DNA of 64,000 nt from [Mycobacterium] nativiensis (GTDB taxonomy: Bacteria; Actinomycetota; Actinomycetes; Mycobacteriales; Mycobacteriaceae), in the NCBI RefSeq assembly GCF_020172685.1, contig NZ_CP083986.1:1592565-1656564 (forward strand), read 5' to 3'. The notes beneath the pieces were generated by a model. The model did no database searches, had not been told where the DNA came from, and was given only the letters and a program-made list of their open reading frames with translations. Below, one piece after another: positions 42,401 to 50,905 of the stretch. Both the position numbers and the translations under genes were made by a program. Every line of letters starts with the position of its first letter. Within the stretch, counting starts at the first letter, position 1.

Positions 42401-45400
42401 CGCGATGGCGTGCTCGCCTCGGCGGCCCGCCTGGTGCTCGGTCAGCTCGGGTTCGACGACGCGGTGACCGCCCCTGCTGGTGCCACCGACGGCGAGCTGA
42501 TCGATCTGGTGAGTGCCGAACTGGGTTCGGACTGGCCGCGATTGGTGGCGCCGGCGTTCGACGGGCGCAAGGCGGTGCTGTTCGACGACCGCTGGGCCAG
42601 TGCCCGCGAAGACCTGGTCAAGTTGTGGCTGATCGACGAGGGCGAGATCGACGCCGACTGGCCGCGGCTGGCCGAGCGCTTCGAGGGCGCCGGCCACGTG
42701 GTTGCCACCCAGGCGAGCTGGTGGCAGGGCCGGGCCCTGGCAGCCGGCCGGCAGATTCACGGGTCGCTGTACGCCCGGATCGCCGCCGGCGCGGAGAACC
42801 CGGGCCGCGGTCGTTACAGCGACGAGGTGGCGGTGGTGACCGGCGCGTCGAAGGGCTCGATCGCCGCATCGGTGGTCGGCCAGCTGCTCGACGGCGGTGC
42901 GACCGTCATCGCAACCACGTCAAAGCTCGACGACGACCGGCTGGCGTTCTACCGCAACCTCTACCGCGACCACGCCCGGTTCGGCGCGGCGCTGTGGGTG
43001 GTGCCGGCCAACATGGCCTCCTACGCCGACATCGACGCGCTCGTCGAGTGGGTGGGCACTGAGCAGTCCGAAAACCTTGGGCCGCAGTCGATCCACCTCA
43101 AGGACGCGCAGACCCCGACGCTGCTGTTCCCGTTCGCGGCACCACGTGTCAGCGGGGATCTGTCGGAGGCCGGTGCGCGCGCCGAGATGGAGATGAAGGT
43201 ACTGCTGTGGGCAGTGCAGCGGCTGATCGGCGGCCTGTCGAAGATCGGCGCCGAGCGCGACATCGCCTCCCGGCTGCACGTGGTGCTGCCCGGATCACCC
43301 AACCGTGGGATGTTCGGCGGTGACGGCGCCTACGGCGAGGCCAAGGCTTCGCTGGACGCGCTGGTATCGCGGTGGAAGGCCGAGTCGTCCTGGGCGTCTC
43401 GGGTCAGCCTGGCGCACGCCCTGATCGGCTGGACCCGCGGCACCGGGCTGATGGGCCACAACGACGTCATCGTCGATGCGGTCGAGGAAGCCGGCGTCAC
43501 CACCTACTCGACCGAGCAGATGGCGGCCATGCTGCTGGGCCTGTGCGACGTCGAGTCCAAGGTGTCCGCGGCCAACGCGCCGATCGAGGCCGACCTGACC
43601 GGCGGCCTGGCCGAGGCGAACCTGGACATGGCCGAGCTGGCCGCCCGGGCCCGCGAGGAGATGACGGCCGAAGCAGCCGACGAGGACACCGAAGATGCCG
43701 GCAACACCATTGCGGCACTGCCGAACCCGCCGCGCGGATTCAAGCCGGCACCCCCGCCGGTCTGGGAAGACCTCGACGTCGACCCGGCCGATCTGGTGGT
43801 CATCGTCGGCGGCGCCGAACTGGGTCCGTTGGGCTCGTCGCGCACCCGCTTCGAGATGGAGGTCTCCGGCGAGCTGTCGGCGGCGGGTGTGCTGGAGCTG
43901 GCCTGGACGACCGGTCTGGTCAAGTGGGAAGACGACCCGGTCCCCGGTTGGTATGACGCCGCGACCGGCGAGCTGATCGACGAGGCCGAGCTGGTCGAGC
44001 GTTACCACGACGCGGTCGTGGAGCGGGTCGGCGTGCGCGAGTTCGTTGATGACGGCGCGATCGACCCCGACCACGCCTCGCCGCTGCTGGTCAGTGTGTT
44101 CCTGGACAAGGACTTCTCGTTCGTGGTCTCCAGCGAGGCCGACGCGCGGGCGTTCGTCGAGTTCGACCCCGAGCACACCGTGGTGCGCCCGGTGGCGGAC
44201 TCGTCCGACTGGCAGGTGATCCGCAAGGCGGGCACCGAGATTCGGGTGCCGCGCAAGAGCAAGCTGTCGCGGACCGTGGGTGCCCAGATCCCGACCGGGT
44301 TCGACCCGACGGTGTGGGGGATCAGCCAGGACATGGCCACCTCCATCGACCGGGTGGCGCTGTGGAACATCGTCGCGACCGTCGACGCCTTCCTGTCGGC
44401 GGGCTTCACCCCGACCGAGCTGATGCGCTGGGTGCACCCGTCGCTGGTGGCCAGCACCCAGGGCACCGGCATGGGCGGCATGACCTCGATGCAGACCATG
44501 TACCACGGCAACCTGCTGGGCCGGTCCAAGCCGAACGACATCCTGCAGGAAGTTCTGCCGAACGTCGTTGCAGCGCACGTGGTCCAGAGCTACGTCGGGT
44601 CCTACGGCGCGATGATCCACCCGGTGGCCGCCTGCGCCACCGCGGCGGTCTCGGTCGAGGAGGGCGTCGACAAGATCCGGTTGGGCAAGGCCGAGCTGGT
44701 GGTCACCGGCGGCTACGACGACCTGACCCTGGAGGCCATCATCGGCTTCGGTGACATGGCGGCCACCGCCGACACCGAGATGATGCGGGCCAAGGGCATC
44801 AGCGACTCGAAGTTCTCCCGCGCCAACGACCGTCGCCGGCTGGGCTTCGTCGAGGCTCAGGGTGGTGGCACCATCCTGCTGGCCCGCGGCGACCTGGCGG
44901 CCAAGATGGGTCTGCCCGTCCTGGCGGTGGTGGCGTACGCGCAGAGCTTCGCCGACGGCGTGCACACCTCCATCCCGGCCCCGGGCCTGGGTGCGCTCGG
45001 TGCCGGTCGCGGCGGCAAGGACTCGATGCTGGCCCGTTCGCTGGCCAAGCTGGGTGTGGGCGCCGACGACATCGCGGTGGTCTCCAAGCACGACACCTCG
45101 ACGCTGGCGAATGACCCCAACGAGACCGAGCTGCATGAGCGGCTGGCCGATTCGCTGGGCCGCTCCGACGGTGCGCCGCTGTTCGTCATCAGCCAGAAGA
45201 GCCTCACCGGGCACGCCAAGGGCGGCGCGGCGGTCTTCCAGATGATGGGCCTGTGCCAGGTACTGCGGGACGGGGTCATCCCGCCCAACCGCAGCCTGGA
45301 CTGTGTCGATGACGAGCTGGCCACCGCCGGGCACCTGGTGTGGGTGCGCGAGACGCTGGAGCTGGGGGAGAAGTTCCCGCTCAAGGCCGGGCTGGTCACC

Positions 45401-45685
45401 AGCCTCGGGTTCGGTCACGTGTCCGGTCTGGTCGCCTTGGTTCACCCGCAGGCGTTCCTGGCGGCACTGGACCCGGCTCAGCGCGCGGCGTACCTGGAGC
45501 AGGCCTCCGGACGGGTGCTGGCCGGTCAGCGTCGCCTGGCCTCGGCGATTGCCGGCGGCAAGCCGATGTATGAGCGGCCCGCGGACCGGCGGTTCGACCA
45601 CGACACGTCGGAGAAGCGCCAGGAGTCGGCGATGCTGCTCAACCCGGCGGCACGGCTCGGCGACGGCGACGTCTATATCGGATAG
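36461..45685 (+). CDS. fas: Type I multifunctional fatty acid synthase
   Basis: A 3074-aa FAS-I, the same size as M. tuberculosis Fas (Rv2524c), which makes the C16-C26 acyl-CoAs used for membrane lipids and mycolic acids. Domains in order: acetyltransferase (GHSQG, Ser151), enoyl reductase (HVEGGRAGGHHS about 567), dehydratase (NPIHTD, His1236), malonyl/palmitoyl transferase (GHSVGEY, Ser1440), Pro/Glu-rich linker, ACP (DGASSRRNQLL; Ser1813 aligns with the phosphopantetheine Ser of fungal FAS), ketoreductase (VVTGASKGSIA about 2125), ketosynthase (VAACATAAVS, Cys2725; SKHDTSTLANDP; TGHAKGGAA). GTG 36461 has AGGGGAG 9 nt upstream and matches the VTIHEHDRVS start; ATG 36452 is too close to that site. 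AcpS at 49110 should activate the ACP. Confidence 0.97.
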   Translation: MTIHEHDRVSAEGAGSGPHPSASSALVDRLTAGEPFAVAFGGQGSAWLESLEELVSSAGIETELATLAGEADLLLQPVAKELVVVRPIGFEPLQWVRALAAEDPVPSAKQLTSAAVSVPGVLLTQIAAVRALDRQGLNLSTTPPVALAGHSQGILAVESLKAGGAADVQLLAIAQLVGAAGTLVARRRGISVLGDRSPMVSVSGADPERIHELLEEFAQDVRTVLPPVLSIRNGRRSVVITGTPEQLSRFELYCEQIAEKEAAERKNKLRGGAVFAPVFEPVQVEVGFHSPRLSDGIEIVANWAAKVGIDVELARATAESILVGQVDWVDEITELHEAGARWILDLGPGDILTRLTAPVIRGLGIGIVPVATRGGQRNLFTIGAVPEVARPWTSYAPSVVALPDGRVKLDTKFTRLTGRSPILLAGMTPTTVDAKIVAAAANAGHWSELAGGGQVTEEIFNDRVAELTTLLEPGRTVQFNSLFLDPYLWKLQVGGKRLVQKARASGAPFDGLVISAGIPELEEAVELIAELNESGISHVVFKPGTVEQIRSVIRIAAEVPTTPVIAHVEGGRAGGHHSWEDLDDLLLATYSELRSQPNITLCVGGGIGTPERAAEYLSGQWSQQYGFPLMPVDGILVGTAAMAALEATTSPAVKQMLVDTKGTDHWIGAGKAQGGMASSRSQLGADIHEIDNTASRCGRLLDEVAGDGEAVAARRDEIIAALADTAKPYFGDVTEMTYAQWLRRYVELAIGAGDSTADTASPDSPWLADTWRERFGSMLQRAEARLNELESGPIETLFADSEATILERPDEAIAALLAAYPEADTVALHPADAPFFTQLCKTPGKPVNFVPVIDKDVRRWWRSDSLWQAHDARYTAEQVCIIPGITAVAGITRVDEPVGELLDRFEQAAIDQVLATGAQPTPVTARRHGRTDVTGPLAVLLDAPDVMWAGRTATNPVHRIAASDEWQVHENRTATHPSTGARLEVVSDQSVVLSVPLSGVWINIRFTVPASVVDGATPLVSTEDAAAAMRAVLAIAAGVDGPDALPPVVGGTATVTVGWNPEQVADHTGVTATFGAPLAPGLSTVPDALVGRCWPAVFAAIGSAATDSGFPVVEGLLSLVHLDHAAHLLAALPAEPAELTVTATASAAIDTEVGRVVPVSVAVAAADGTVLATLEERFAIRGRTGAAELTDPVRAGGAVSDNATDTPRRRRRDVTVTAPVDMRPFAAVSGDYNPIHTDRAAALLAGLESPIVHGMWLSAAAQHVVTATDGQARPPARLVGWTARFLGMVKPGDDVDFRVDRVGIDLGAEVLEISARIGSDLVMSATARLTAPKTVYAFPGQGIQHKGMGMEVRARSKAARKVWDSADKFTRETLGFSVLHVVRDNPTSLIASGVHYQHPEGVLYLTQFTQVAMATVAAAQVAEMREQGAFVEGAIACGHSVGEYTALACVSGVYELEALLEVVFHRGSKMHDIVPRDAMGRSNYRLAAIRPSQIDLDDADVTAFVADIAERTGEFLQIVNFNLRGSQYAIAGTVAGLEALEAEVERRREISGGKRSFILVPGIDVPFHSEVLRIGVDDFRRSLERVMPRDADPELIIGRYIPNLVPKPFTLDREFIQEIRDLVPAEPLDEVLADYDTWRNEKPGELCRKIVIELLAWQFASPVRWIETQDLLFIEEAAGGLGVERFVEIGVKTAPTVAGLATNTLKLPEFAHSTVEVLNCERDAAVLFATDTDPEPEPEEEEAPAEASAEGAPSEAAAPAPAAPAAPTGAPRPDDIAFDAADATLALIALSAKMRIDQIEALDSIESITDGASSRRNQLLVDLGSELNLGAIDGAAEADLSGLKSQVTKLARTYKPYGPVLTDAINDQLRTVLGPSGKRPGAIAERVKKTWELGDGWAKHVTVEVALGTREGTSVRGGALGGLHEGALADGAAVDKVIDAAIQALAARRGVAVSLPSAGGGGGATVDAAALGEFTAAITGRDGVLASAARLVLGQLGFDDAVTAPAGATDGELIDLVSAELGSDWPRLVAPAFDGRKAVLFDDRWASAREDLVKLWLIDEGEIDADWPRLAERFEGAGHVVATQASWWQGRALAAGRQIHGSLYARIAAGAENPGRGRYSDEVAVVTGASKGSIAASVVGQLLDGGATVIATTSKLDDDRLAFYRNLYRDHARFGAALWVVPANMASYADIDALVEWVGTEQSENLGPQSIHLKDAQTPTLLFPFAAPRVSGDLSEAGARAEMEMKVLLWAVQRLIGGLSKIGAERDIASRLHVVLPGSPNRGMFGGDGAYGEAKASLDALVSRWKAESSWASRVSLAHALIGWTRGTGLMGHNDVIVDAVEEAGVTTYSTEQMAAMLLGLCDVESKVSAANAPIEADLTGGLAEANLDMAELAARAREEMTAEAADEDTEDAGNTIAALPNPPRGFKPAPPPVWEDLDVDPADLVVIVGGAELGPLGSSRTRFEMEVSGELSAAGVLELAWTTGLVKWEDDPVPGWYDAATGELIDEAELVERYHDAVVERVGVREFVDDGAIDPDHASPLLVSVFLDKDFSFVVSSEADARAFVEFDPEHTVVRPVADSSDWQVIRKAGTEIRVPRKSKLSRTVGAQIPTGFDPTVWGISQDMATSIDRVALWNIVATVDAFLSAGFTPTELMRWVHPSLVASTQGTGMGGMTSMQTMYHGNLLGRSKPNDILQEVLPNVVAAHVVQSYVGSYGAMIHPVAACATAAVSVEEGVDKIRLGKAELVVTGGYDDLTLEAIIGFGDMAATADTEMMRAKGISDSKFSRANDRRRLGFVEAQGGGTILLARGDLAAKMGLPVLAVVAYAQSFADGVHTSIPAPGLGALGAGRGGKDSMLARSLAKLGVGADDIAVVSKHDTSTLANDPNETELHERLADSLGRSDGAPLFVISQKSLTGHAKGGAAVFQMMGLCQVLRDGVIPPNRSLDCVDDELATAGHLVWVRETLELGEKFPLKAGLVTSLGFGHVSGLVALVHPQAFLAALDPAQRAAYLEQASGRVLAGQRRLASAIAGGKPMYERPADRRFDHDTSEKRQESAMLLNPAARLGDGDVYIG

Positions 45686-45697
45686 CGGGACGGTTGT

Positions 45698-46924
45698 TCA
45701 GGTGGTCGCGTCAGCTCCATGCCAACGCAGTGCTTCGAGCGCAACGGCCACCTGAACGACATTCTGGGCCAGTGGTTTTGGCAAGAGCTGGTCCGCCCGG
45801 GCAAGGTGGCGCAACAGCGTACTGCGGTGGGTGTGGAGTCGTGCGGCCGTCCGCGAGGCATTGCATTGCTCGTGGATGAACGTCAGCACGGCGTTGTGCA
45901 ATTGGGTGTTGGCCGACCGGAAGTCGCCGAGCACATCGCTGATGAACTCGTTAGCGCCCTGTGGGTTCTGGGTGACCAACGCAACCACCTGAACGTCGGT
46001 GTAGAACACTAGGTGCTGCGGTGAGTTCAGTCGGGTGAGCATCCGTTGCGCGGTGAGCGCGGCAAGGTGGCTGCGGCGGAACCCCTCCACACCGATGCCG
46101 GTGGGGCCGATCGTGATCCGGACGTCCGGTGTGGCGTCGATCGCCGTACGGAGCCGATCGGTGTCCAGATCGGTGCTGCCGGCTACCCAGACCCAACGGC
46201 TGGCGGTGCTGGCCAGGATGCTCAGGGGGTGCGACGACCCAGCGGCATGGGCGAACGCTTCGGCGGTGCGATCGAGGTGGCTCAGATCGCCCGCGGTGTT
46301 ATCGGTCCAGATAATCGCAGAGGTATGCGGCCGTTGCAGCGGGTAGCCGAGCCGGGCTTCAGCGCGCTGCAGGCTGATGGGCGCCCCATCGAGGAGCAGC
46401 GAGACCACCTCTCGGCGTTCCGCGTGGGTGCCGCGGGTCAGCTCGTCGCGCTCCAATTCGATCTGGGCGGCGATGCCGGCCAGCGTGGCGTCGATGAAGG
46501 CGCTGATGGACCGCGAAGACACATCGAGTAGTTCACGCAGTTGCTCCGGATCGGTGGTCATCCGGAAGGCGATATCCATCCATCGGCGCCACGCCACCCC
46601 TTCCGCGACGCGATAGGCGTCCAACTCCGCGGCGTCCAGCCCCCGACGCACCAGATCTCGGGCAATGCCGAGCGGCTCGGCGCCAAGGTTTGCGGGTACC
46701 GGCACGCCAGGATCACGCACGTTGGCAGTTGCCCAGTACATGAGGTTGGCGCGGTTGGTGCGGCCGATCGCCGCCGCCAAGACCGGGTCGGCGGCGAGCG
46801 CTGGGTTGGAGGCAACAGTGGCCCGATCAAGCTCATCGAGCCAGTCCATGGGAGCGTTGATGACAGCGTGGGCGCCCTGCTTGATGAGCTCACGGACCTG
46901 CGGTGACGGAGTGGCCCATGTCAT
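45698..46924 (-). CDS. PucR-type transcriptional regulator
   Basis: A 408-aa protein. The C-terminus is the PucR helix-turn-helix (FIHEQCNASRTAARLHTHRSTLLRHLARAD in residues 350-380), preceded by a GGDEF-like central region (WVWVAGSTDLDTDRLRTAI, RITIGPTGIGVEGFRRSHLAALTAQRM) usual in this family. It is divergent from a large secreted protein across 133 bp and convergent with fas (12 bp). It is absent between fas and acpS in M. tuberculosis. Confidence 0.87.
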   Translation of the reverse strand: MTWATPSPQVRELIKQGAHAVINAPMDWLDELDRATVASNPALAADPVLAAAIGRTNRANLMYWATANVRDPGVPVPANLGAEPLGIARDLVRRGLDAAELDAYRVAEGVAWRRWMDIAFRMTTDPEQLRELLDVSSRSISAFIDATLAGIAAQIELERDELTRGTHAERREVVSLLLDGAPISLQRAEARLGYPLQRPHTSAIIWTDNTAGDLSHLDRTAEAFAHAAGSSHPLSILASTASRWVWVAGSTDLDTDRLRTAIDATPDVRITIGPTGIGVEGFRRSHLAALTAQRMLTRLNSPQHLVFYTDVQVVALVTQNPQGANEFISDVLGDFRSANTQLHNAVLTFIHEQCNASRTAARLHTHRSTLLRHLARADQLLPKPLAQNVVQVAVALEALRWHGADATT

Positions 46925-46930
46925 TGGTTC

Positions 46931-47047
46931 ACGGTAGGTCAGTGACGCAGTATGTACCGTAAATCACCGATATCTGCAACGTTTTGTGCTAGTCGCATGG
47001 TGTCAGACCGTCGTTACAGTGATTCAACTCTCACTCAACGATATCTG
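46931..47047. promoter_or_regulatory. Divergent pucR / secreted-protein control region
   Basis: The interval carries an inverted repeat ACGGTA (46931-46936) and TACCGT (46955-46960), and two direct copies of CGATATCTG (46968-46976 and 47039-47047), the second ending 10 nt before the GTG start of the secreted protein. These are candidate PucR sites, based only on position and symmetry. Confidence 0.4.
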
Positions 47048-47057
47048 AGGTACAACC

Positions 47058-48926
47058 GTGAATTCAGTGCTTCGTCCCTACGTGACCACCGGCATCGCCT
47101 TGGTCGGTGCCAGCGTCATCGTCGCCACCCCGGCGGCGTCATCCGATCCCGACGCTCAGGCGCGCGCGGTGCATCTGACCGCCGGCTCATCGGAGCTGCA
47201 ATCGGCGGTCGACGCGCTGCACGGCGCGGCGCAACAGATCTCGGCGATCAACAGTGCCTACCCGTTCGTCACGGCGTTCGATCTGACCCGGTTGCCCCAA
47301 TACATTCAGAACACCGCGATGGCCGGCCTCCGCCTCGAGCTCAATCAGGTCAACTCGGACAACTCCTACGATCTGAACGGGGGAATTTTTCGATACCTGA
47401 CGAACGCCAACGCCGCGGAGCCGCAGAGCTTCAACAACGACCCGAATCCGGACACCTACTACCAATTCACCAACATCGGGAATCAGACCCAGACGGTCAC
47501 CATCGACCCCGGCCCCGGCACTAACGATGTGACCTTCGCGCCGATGTCGGGTAACGGCCTCACACAGGATTTCGTCTCGCTGCGCGGCTACGATCTGTCA
47601 GATTTCACCCCCAATGCCGACGGTACGTACACGATCACGCTCAGTCCCACCGAGCAGCTCGGCAACTGGGTGGACACTTCAGGGGCCCAGACCTTGATCA
47701 CCCGCGATACGCTCGGCGACTGGGGACTGCTGCATGACAACATCACCTATGAATCGGCGTTCAAAATGCCGGTGCTGTCGGACAGTCAGATCGCCACGAC
47801 CTTGAACGCGCTGGCGGTGGCGATGGTTCAAAACAACAGTGCGCCGACCAACTTCGGGCTGCAGCACCTGCAGAACACTCTTCCGGACAACTCGTTCACG
47901 CCCATAACAAGCACCCTCGGCCAGATTGCCGGCGGGCCGATCCTGCCAGGCCAGCTTGCCAGCTTCGGCCACTTTGAACTCGGGCCCGATCAAGCGCTGA
48001 TCGTCAAGGTGCCTACCATCGATGCCGACTATTCGTCCATTCAGAGTAACGATGCCTGGGCGAACGACTACCCGTCGGTGATCGCTCAGGGCTCCCTCAA
48101 TAACACCAACACCTTCCAGGGCGCTGACGGCTTCACCTACTACGTCATCAGTAGCCAAGACCCGGGGGTGGCGAACTGGATCGACAACTCCGGTGCGCCG
48201 GACGGAAACATCCTGCTGCGATGGCAGGGTGTTACCGGCGGTGGGCCGGCCGCCGGCGTACAGACCGAGGTGGTGAAAATCGCCGACGTCCGCAACGCGC
48301 TACCGGATGACATGCCGACGGTCACCGCCGCAGAGCGAGCTGTGGACCTCCAGTTGCGGTTGTTCGAATACGGCTACGCCCAGGACCAATTCCTCGGCCC
48401 CGGCTGGGTGACGGCCCACCTCGAACTCGACCAGATCAAGAACGCAATCGGCGCCGACGAGTTCAGCCAGATATTCGGCGGCCAAGTCGATGTTCCCTCG
48501 GTGCTGGACCGGCTGACGGATCCGGCGCTGGTTCCCGATGTGAGCGCCCTCGGCCACGCTGTCTTTGCCAATCCCGTCGGCAGCCTGTCGGCGCTGATCA
48601 ACAACCTGCCCCTGGCGGTCAAAGATATTGAGATGCCGATGGTTTTGGCGGCGTTGCGCCTCGACCTCGCGTTGGGCAGTGGCGGTCACGCACTGGGGCT
48701 GGACACGTTGTTCAACGACACCTTCATCGACCCGGCTAGCAGTATCACCGCCGGCGTTCTCAACGCCCGCGATGACCTGTCGGTGGCGATCATGCACGCC
48801 GACAGCTACACACTTTCTGCCAGCGACTTCACCTCCGCATGGGATCTGCTGGCCCAGTCCGGCCAATCAGTCTCGGAGATGCTCTCGGCAGGGTTTAGCT
48901 ATCTCCTCGGCGATCTGGCGCCGTAA
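47058..48926 (+). CDS. Secreted DUF1214-like large protein
   Basis: A 622-aa protein with a signal peptide (GIALVGASVIVATPAASS). Residues 125-245 resemble the DUF1214 pattern: PNPDTYYQFTNIG, a beta-rich stretch, YTITLSPTEQLGNWVD and LITRDTLGDWG. The remainder (helical, Asn/Asp/Leu-rich, ending SAGFSYLLGDLAP) I do not recognise. The coding sequence is less GC-rich than fas. Divergent from pucR, which probably regulates it. Function unknown; an exported or envelope role is inferred from the signal peptide. Confidence 0.78.
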   Translation: MNSVLRPYVTTGIALVGASVIVATPAASSDPDAQARAVHLTAGSSELQSAVDALHGAAQQISAINSAYPFVTAFDLTRLPQYIQNTAMAGLRLELNQVNSDNSYDLNGGIFRYLTNANAAEPQSFNNDPNPDTYYQFTNIGNQTQTVTIDPGPGTNDVTFAPMSGNGLTQDFVSLRGYDLSDFTPNADGTYTITLSPTEQLGNWVDTSGAQTLITRDTLGDWGLLHDNITYESAFKMPVLSDSQIATTLNALAVAMVQNNSAPTNFGLQHLQNTLPDNSFTPITSTLGQIAGGPILPGQLASFGHFELGPDQALIVKVPTIDADYSSIQSNDAWANDYPSVIAQGSLNNTNTFQGADGFTYYVISSQDPGVANWIDNSGAPDGNILLRWQGVTGGGPAAGVQTEVVKIADVRNALPDDMPTVTAAERAVDLQLRLFEYGYAQDQFLGPGWVTAHLELDQIKNAIGADEFSQIFGGQVDVPSVLDRLTDPALVPDVSALGHAVFANPVGSLSALINNLPLAVKDIEMPMVLAALRLDLALGSGGHALGLDTLFNDTFIDPASSITAGVLNARDDLSVAIMHADSYTLSASDFTSAWDLLAQSGQSVSEMLSAGFSYLLGDLAP

Positions 48927-49109
48927 CGCATATCCACCTGCGGACTGCTCGCGGCCTGGATGACCGCTACGCCGTACGCCCACCTAGCGGTTGTCCAGGC
49001 ACATCACAAAGAAGCCACTCTCGACCAGGCCGTCGCCATACCCCAACGGCGACGATGTCAGATCGAGGGCTGGTGGTGGGACTCACCCGCGTTCGGTAGA
49101 TTACGGCTC

Positions 49110-49502
49110 GTGGCAATCGTTGGTGTCGGGATCGACCTGGTGTCGATCTCCGACTTCGCCGAGCAGGTCGACCAACCCGGCACGGTGTTCGCCGAGACGT
49201 TCACTCCCGGGGAGCGCCGCGACGCCTCTGACAAGAGTTCGTCGGCGGCGCGGCACCTGGCAGCCCGCTGGGCGGCCAAGGAGGCGGTGATCAAGGCGTG
49301 GTCGGGGTCGCGATTCGCGCAGAAACCGGTGTTGCCGGAGGCGATTCACCGCGACATCGAGGTGGTCACCGACACCTGGGGCCGGCCGAAGGTGCGACTC
49401 TCCGGTGAGATCGCGCAGCATCTGGCCGATGTGACGATCCACGTGTCGTTGACCCACGAGGCGGACACGGCCGCCGCGGTCGCGATCCTGGAGATCAATT
49501 GA
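49110..49502 (+). CDS. acpS: Holo-[acyl-carrier-protein] synthase
   Basis: A 130-aa phosphopantetheinyl transferase, equivalent to Rv2523c, that activates the ACP domain of Fas and AcpM. VGVGIDLVSI, FTPGERRDA and RWAAKEAVIKAW hold the magnesium and CoA residues. GTG 49110 gives the standard N-terminus; in-frame sequence upstream is not conserved and probably not translated. It is separated from fas by two inserted genes, so it may use its own promoter in the 183-bp gap before it. Confidence 0.95.
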   Translation: MAIVGVGIDLVSISDFAEQVDQPGTVFAETFTPGERRDASDKSSSAARHLAARWAAKEAVIKAWSGSRFAQKPVLPEAIHRDIEVVTDTWGRPKVRLSGEIAQHLADVTIHVSLTHEADTAAAVAILEIN

Positions 49503-49552
49503 CGCCGAGCAGTCGTGAAAGCTCCCAAAATGGTGCGTCGTAGGGTGCTTTC

Positions 49553-50905
49553 ATGTCTGCTCGTCATATTGAACTGATCCAGCGAGTCCGCGACGTCCTA
49601 CCGTCGGTGCGGGCCGACCTGGAGGATCTGGTCCGAATCGAATCGGTGTGGGCCGATCCGGCTCGCCGCCCCGAGGTGCAGCGCAGCGCGCAGCTGACCG
49701 CAGATCTGCTGAGCCAGGCCGGGTTTCCCGAGGTGCGGATCGTCGCGGAGGGCGGTGCACCGGCCGTCATCGCCCACTATCCGGCACCCGAAGGCGCGCC
49801 GACGGTACTGCTGTACGCCCACCATGACGTGCAGCCCGAAGGCGATGCCGGCCAGTGGGCGTCGCCGCCGTTCGAGCCCACCGAACGCGGCGGGCGCCTT
49901 TACGGCCGCGGTACCGCCGACGACAAAGCCGGTATCGCAACACATTTGGCGGCGTTTCGAGCGCACGGTGGCTGCCCGCCGGTCGGGGTGACGGTCTTCG
50001 TCGAGGGCGAGGAGGAGTCCGGCTCACCGTCGCTGGGCGCGCTGCTCGCCGCGCATTCCGAAGCTCTGAGCGCCGACGTCATCGTCATCGCCGACTCCGA
50101 CAACTGGACCACCGATATACCGGCACTGACGGTGTCACTGCGCGGGCTGGCCGACTGCGTGGTGGAAGTCGCCACCCTGGACCACGGCCTGCACTCCGGG
50201 CTGTGGGGCGGAGTGGTGCCCGACGCGCTGAGCGTACTGGTGCGGCTGCTGGCCGGCCTGCACGACGACGACGGCAATGTCGCCGTTGCGCGCCTGCATG
50301 AAAGCGTCGCGGCACCAGTCGATTACCCGCCGGAGCGGGTGCGTGCCGACACCGGCCTGCTGGACGGGGTGGCCGAGATCGGCTCGGGTTCGGTGCCGCA
50401 GCGGTTGTGGGCCAAACCGGCGATCACCGTCATCGGCATCGACACCACGAGCATTGCGGCAGCGTCGAACACGCTGATCCCACGGGCACGCGCCAAGATC
50501 AGTCTGCGGGTGGCCCCCGGCGGTGACGCGGCCGCCCACCTCGACGCGCTGACCGCACACCTGCAGCAACATGCCCCGTGGGGAGCCCAGGTGACCGTCA
50601 CCCCCGGCGATGTCGGCCAGCCCTATGCGATCGACGCCACCGGTCCGGTGTACGACGCGGCCAGGGAAGCCTTCGCGCAGGCGTGGGGCGTTGACGCAGT
50701 GGACATGGGCATGGGCGGTTCGATTCCGTTCATCGCGGAGTTCGCCGCCGCCTACCCGCGGGCAACCATCCTGGTCACTGGGGTGGAAGATCCCGGCACC
50801 CAGGCACACAGTGTCAACGAGAGCCTGCACCTGGGCGTGCTGGAACGCGCCGCCACCGCCGAGGCGCTGTTGCTGGCGAAACTGGGCGAGCAGTCGGCCG
50901 GATGA
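49553..50905 (+). CDS. M20 family dipeptidase/metallopeptidase
   Basis: A 450-aa zinc peptidase, equivalent to Rv2522c. Metal-binding segments are LLYAHHDVQPEG, GRGTADDKAG, VEGEEESGSPSL and IADSDNW, with the late GVEDPGTQAHSVNES. Likely cytosolic, cleaving dipeptides or related amides. ATG 49553 follows acpS by 50 bp. Its stop overlaps the next start as ATGA. Confidence 0.92.
   Translation: MSARHIELIQRVRDVLPSVRADLEDLVRIESVWADPARRPEVQRSAQLTADLLSQAGFPEVRIVAEGGAPAVIAHYPAPEGAPTVLLYAHHDVQPEGDAGQWASPPFEPTERGGRLYGRGTADDKAGIATHLAAFRAHGGCPPVGVTVFVEGEEESGSPSLGALLAAHSEALSADVIVIADSDNWTTDIPALTVSLRGLADCVVEVATLDHGLHSGLWGGVVPDALSVLVRLLAGLHDDDGNVAVARLHESVAAPVDYPPERVRADTGLLDGVAEIGSGSVPQRLWAKPAITVIGIDTTSIAAASNTLIPRARAKISLRVAPGGDAAAHLDALTAHLQQHAPWGAQVTVTPGDVGQPYAIDATGPVYDAAREAFAQAWGVDAVDMGMGGSIPFIAEFAAAYPRATILVTGVEDPGTQAHSVNESLHLGVLERAATAEALLLAKLGEQSAG

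Noticed and set aside
36527..42760. A 2077-codon open frame antisense to fas, and a similar one at 43295-45601
   Set aside because: High-GC codon bias leaves the opposite strand free of stops. The translations have no recognisable domains, and fas itself matches its homologue along its whole length.
48960..49109. 50-codon N-terminal extension of AcpS
   Set aside because: AcpS is 130 aa in M. tuberculosis and starts at the equivalent of GTG 49110; the extension has no similarity.
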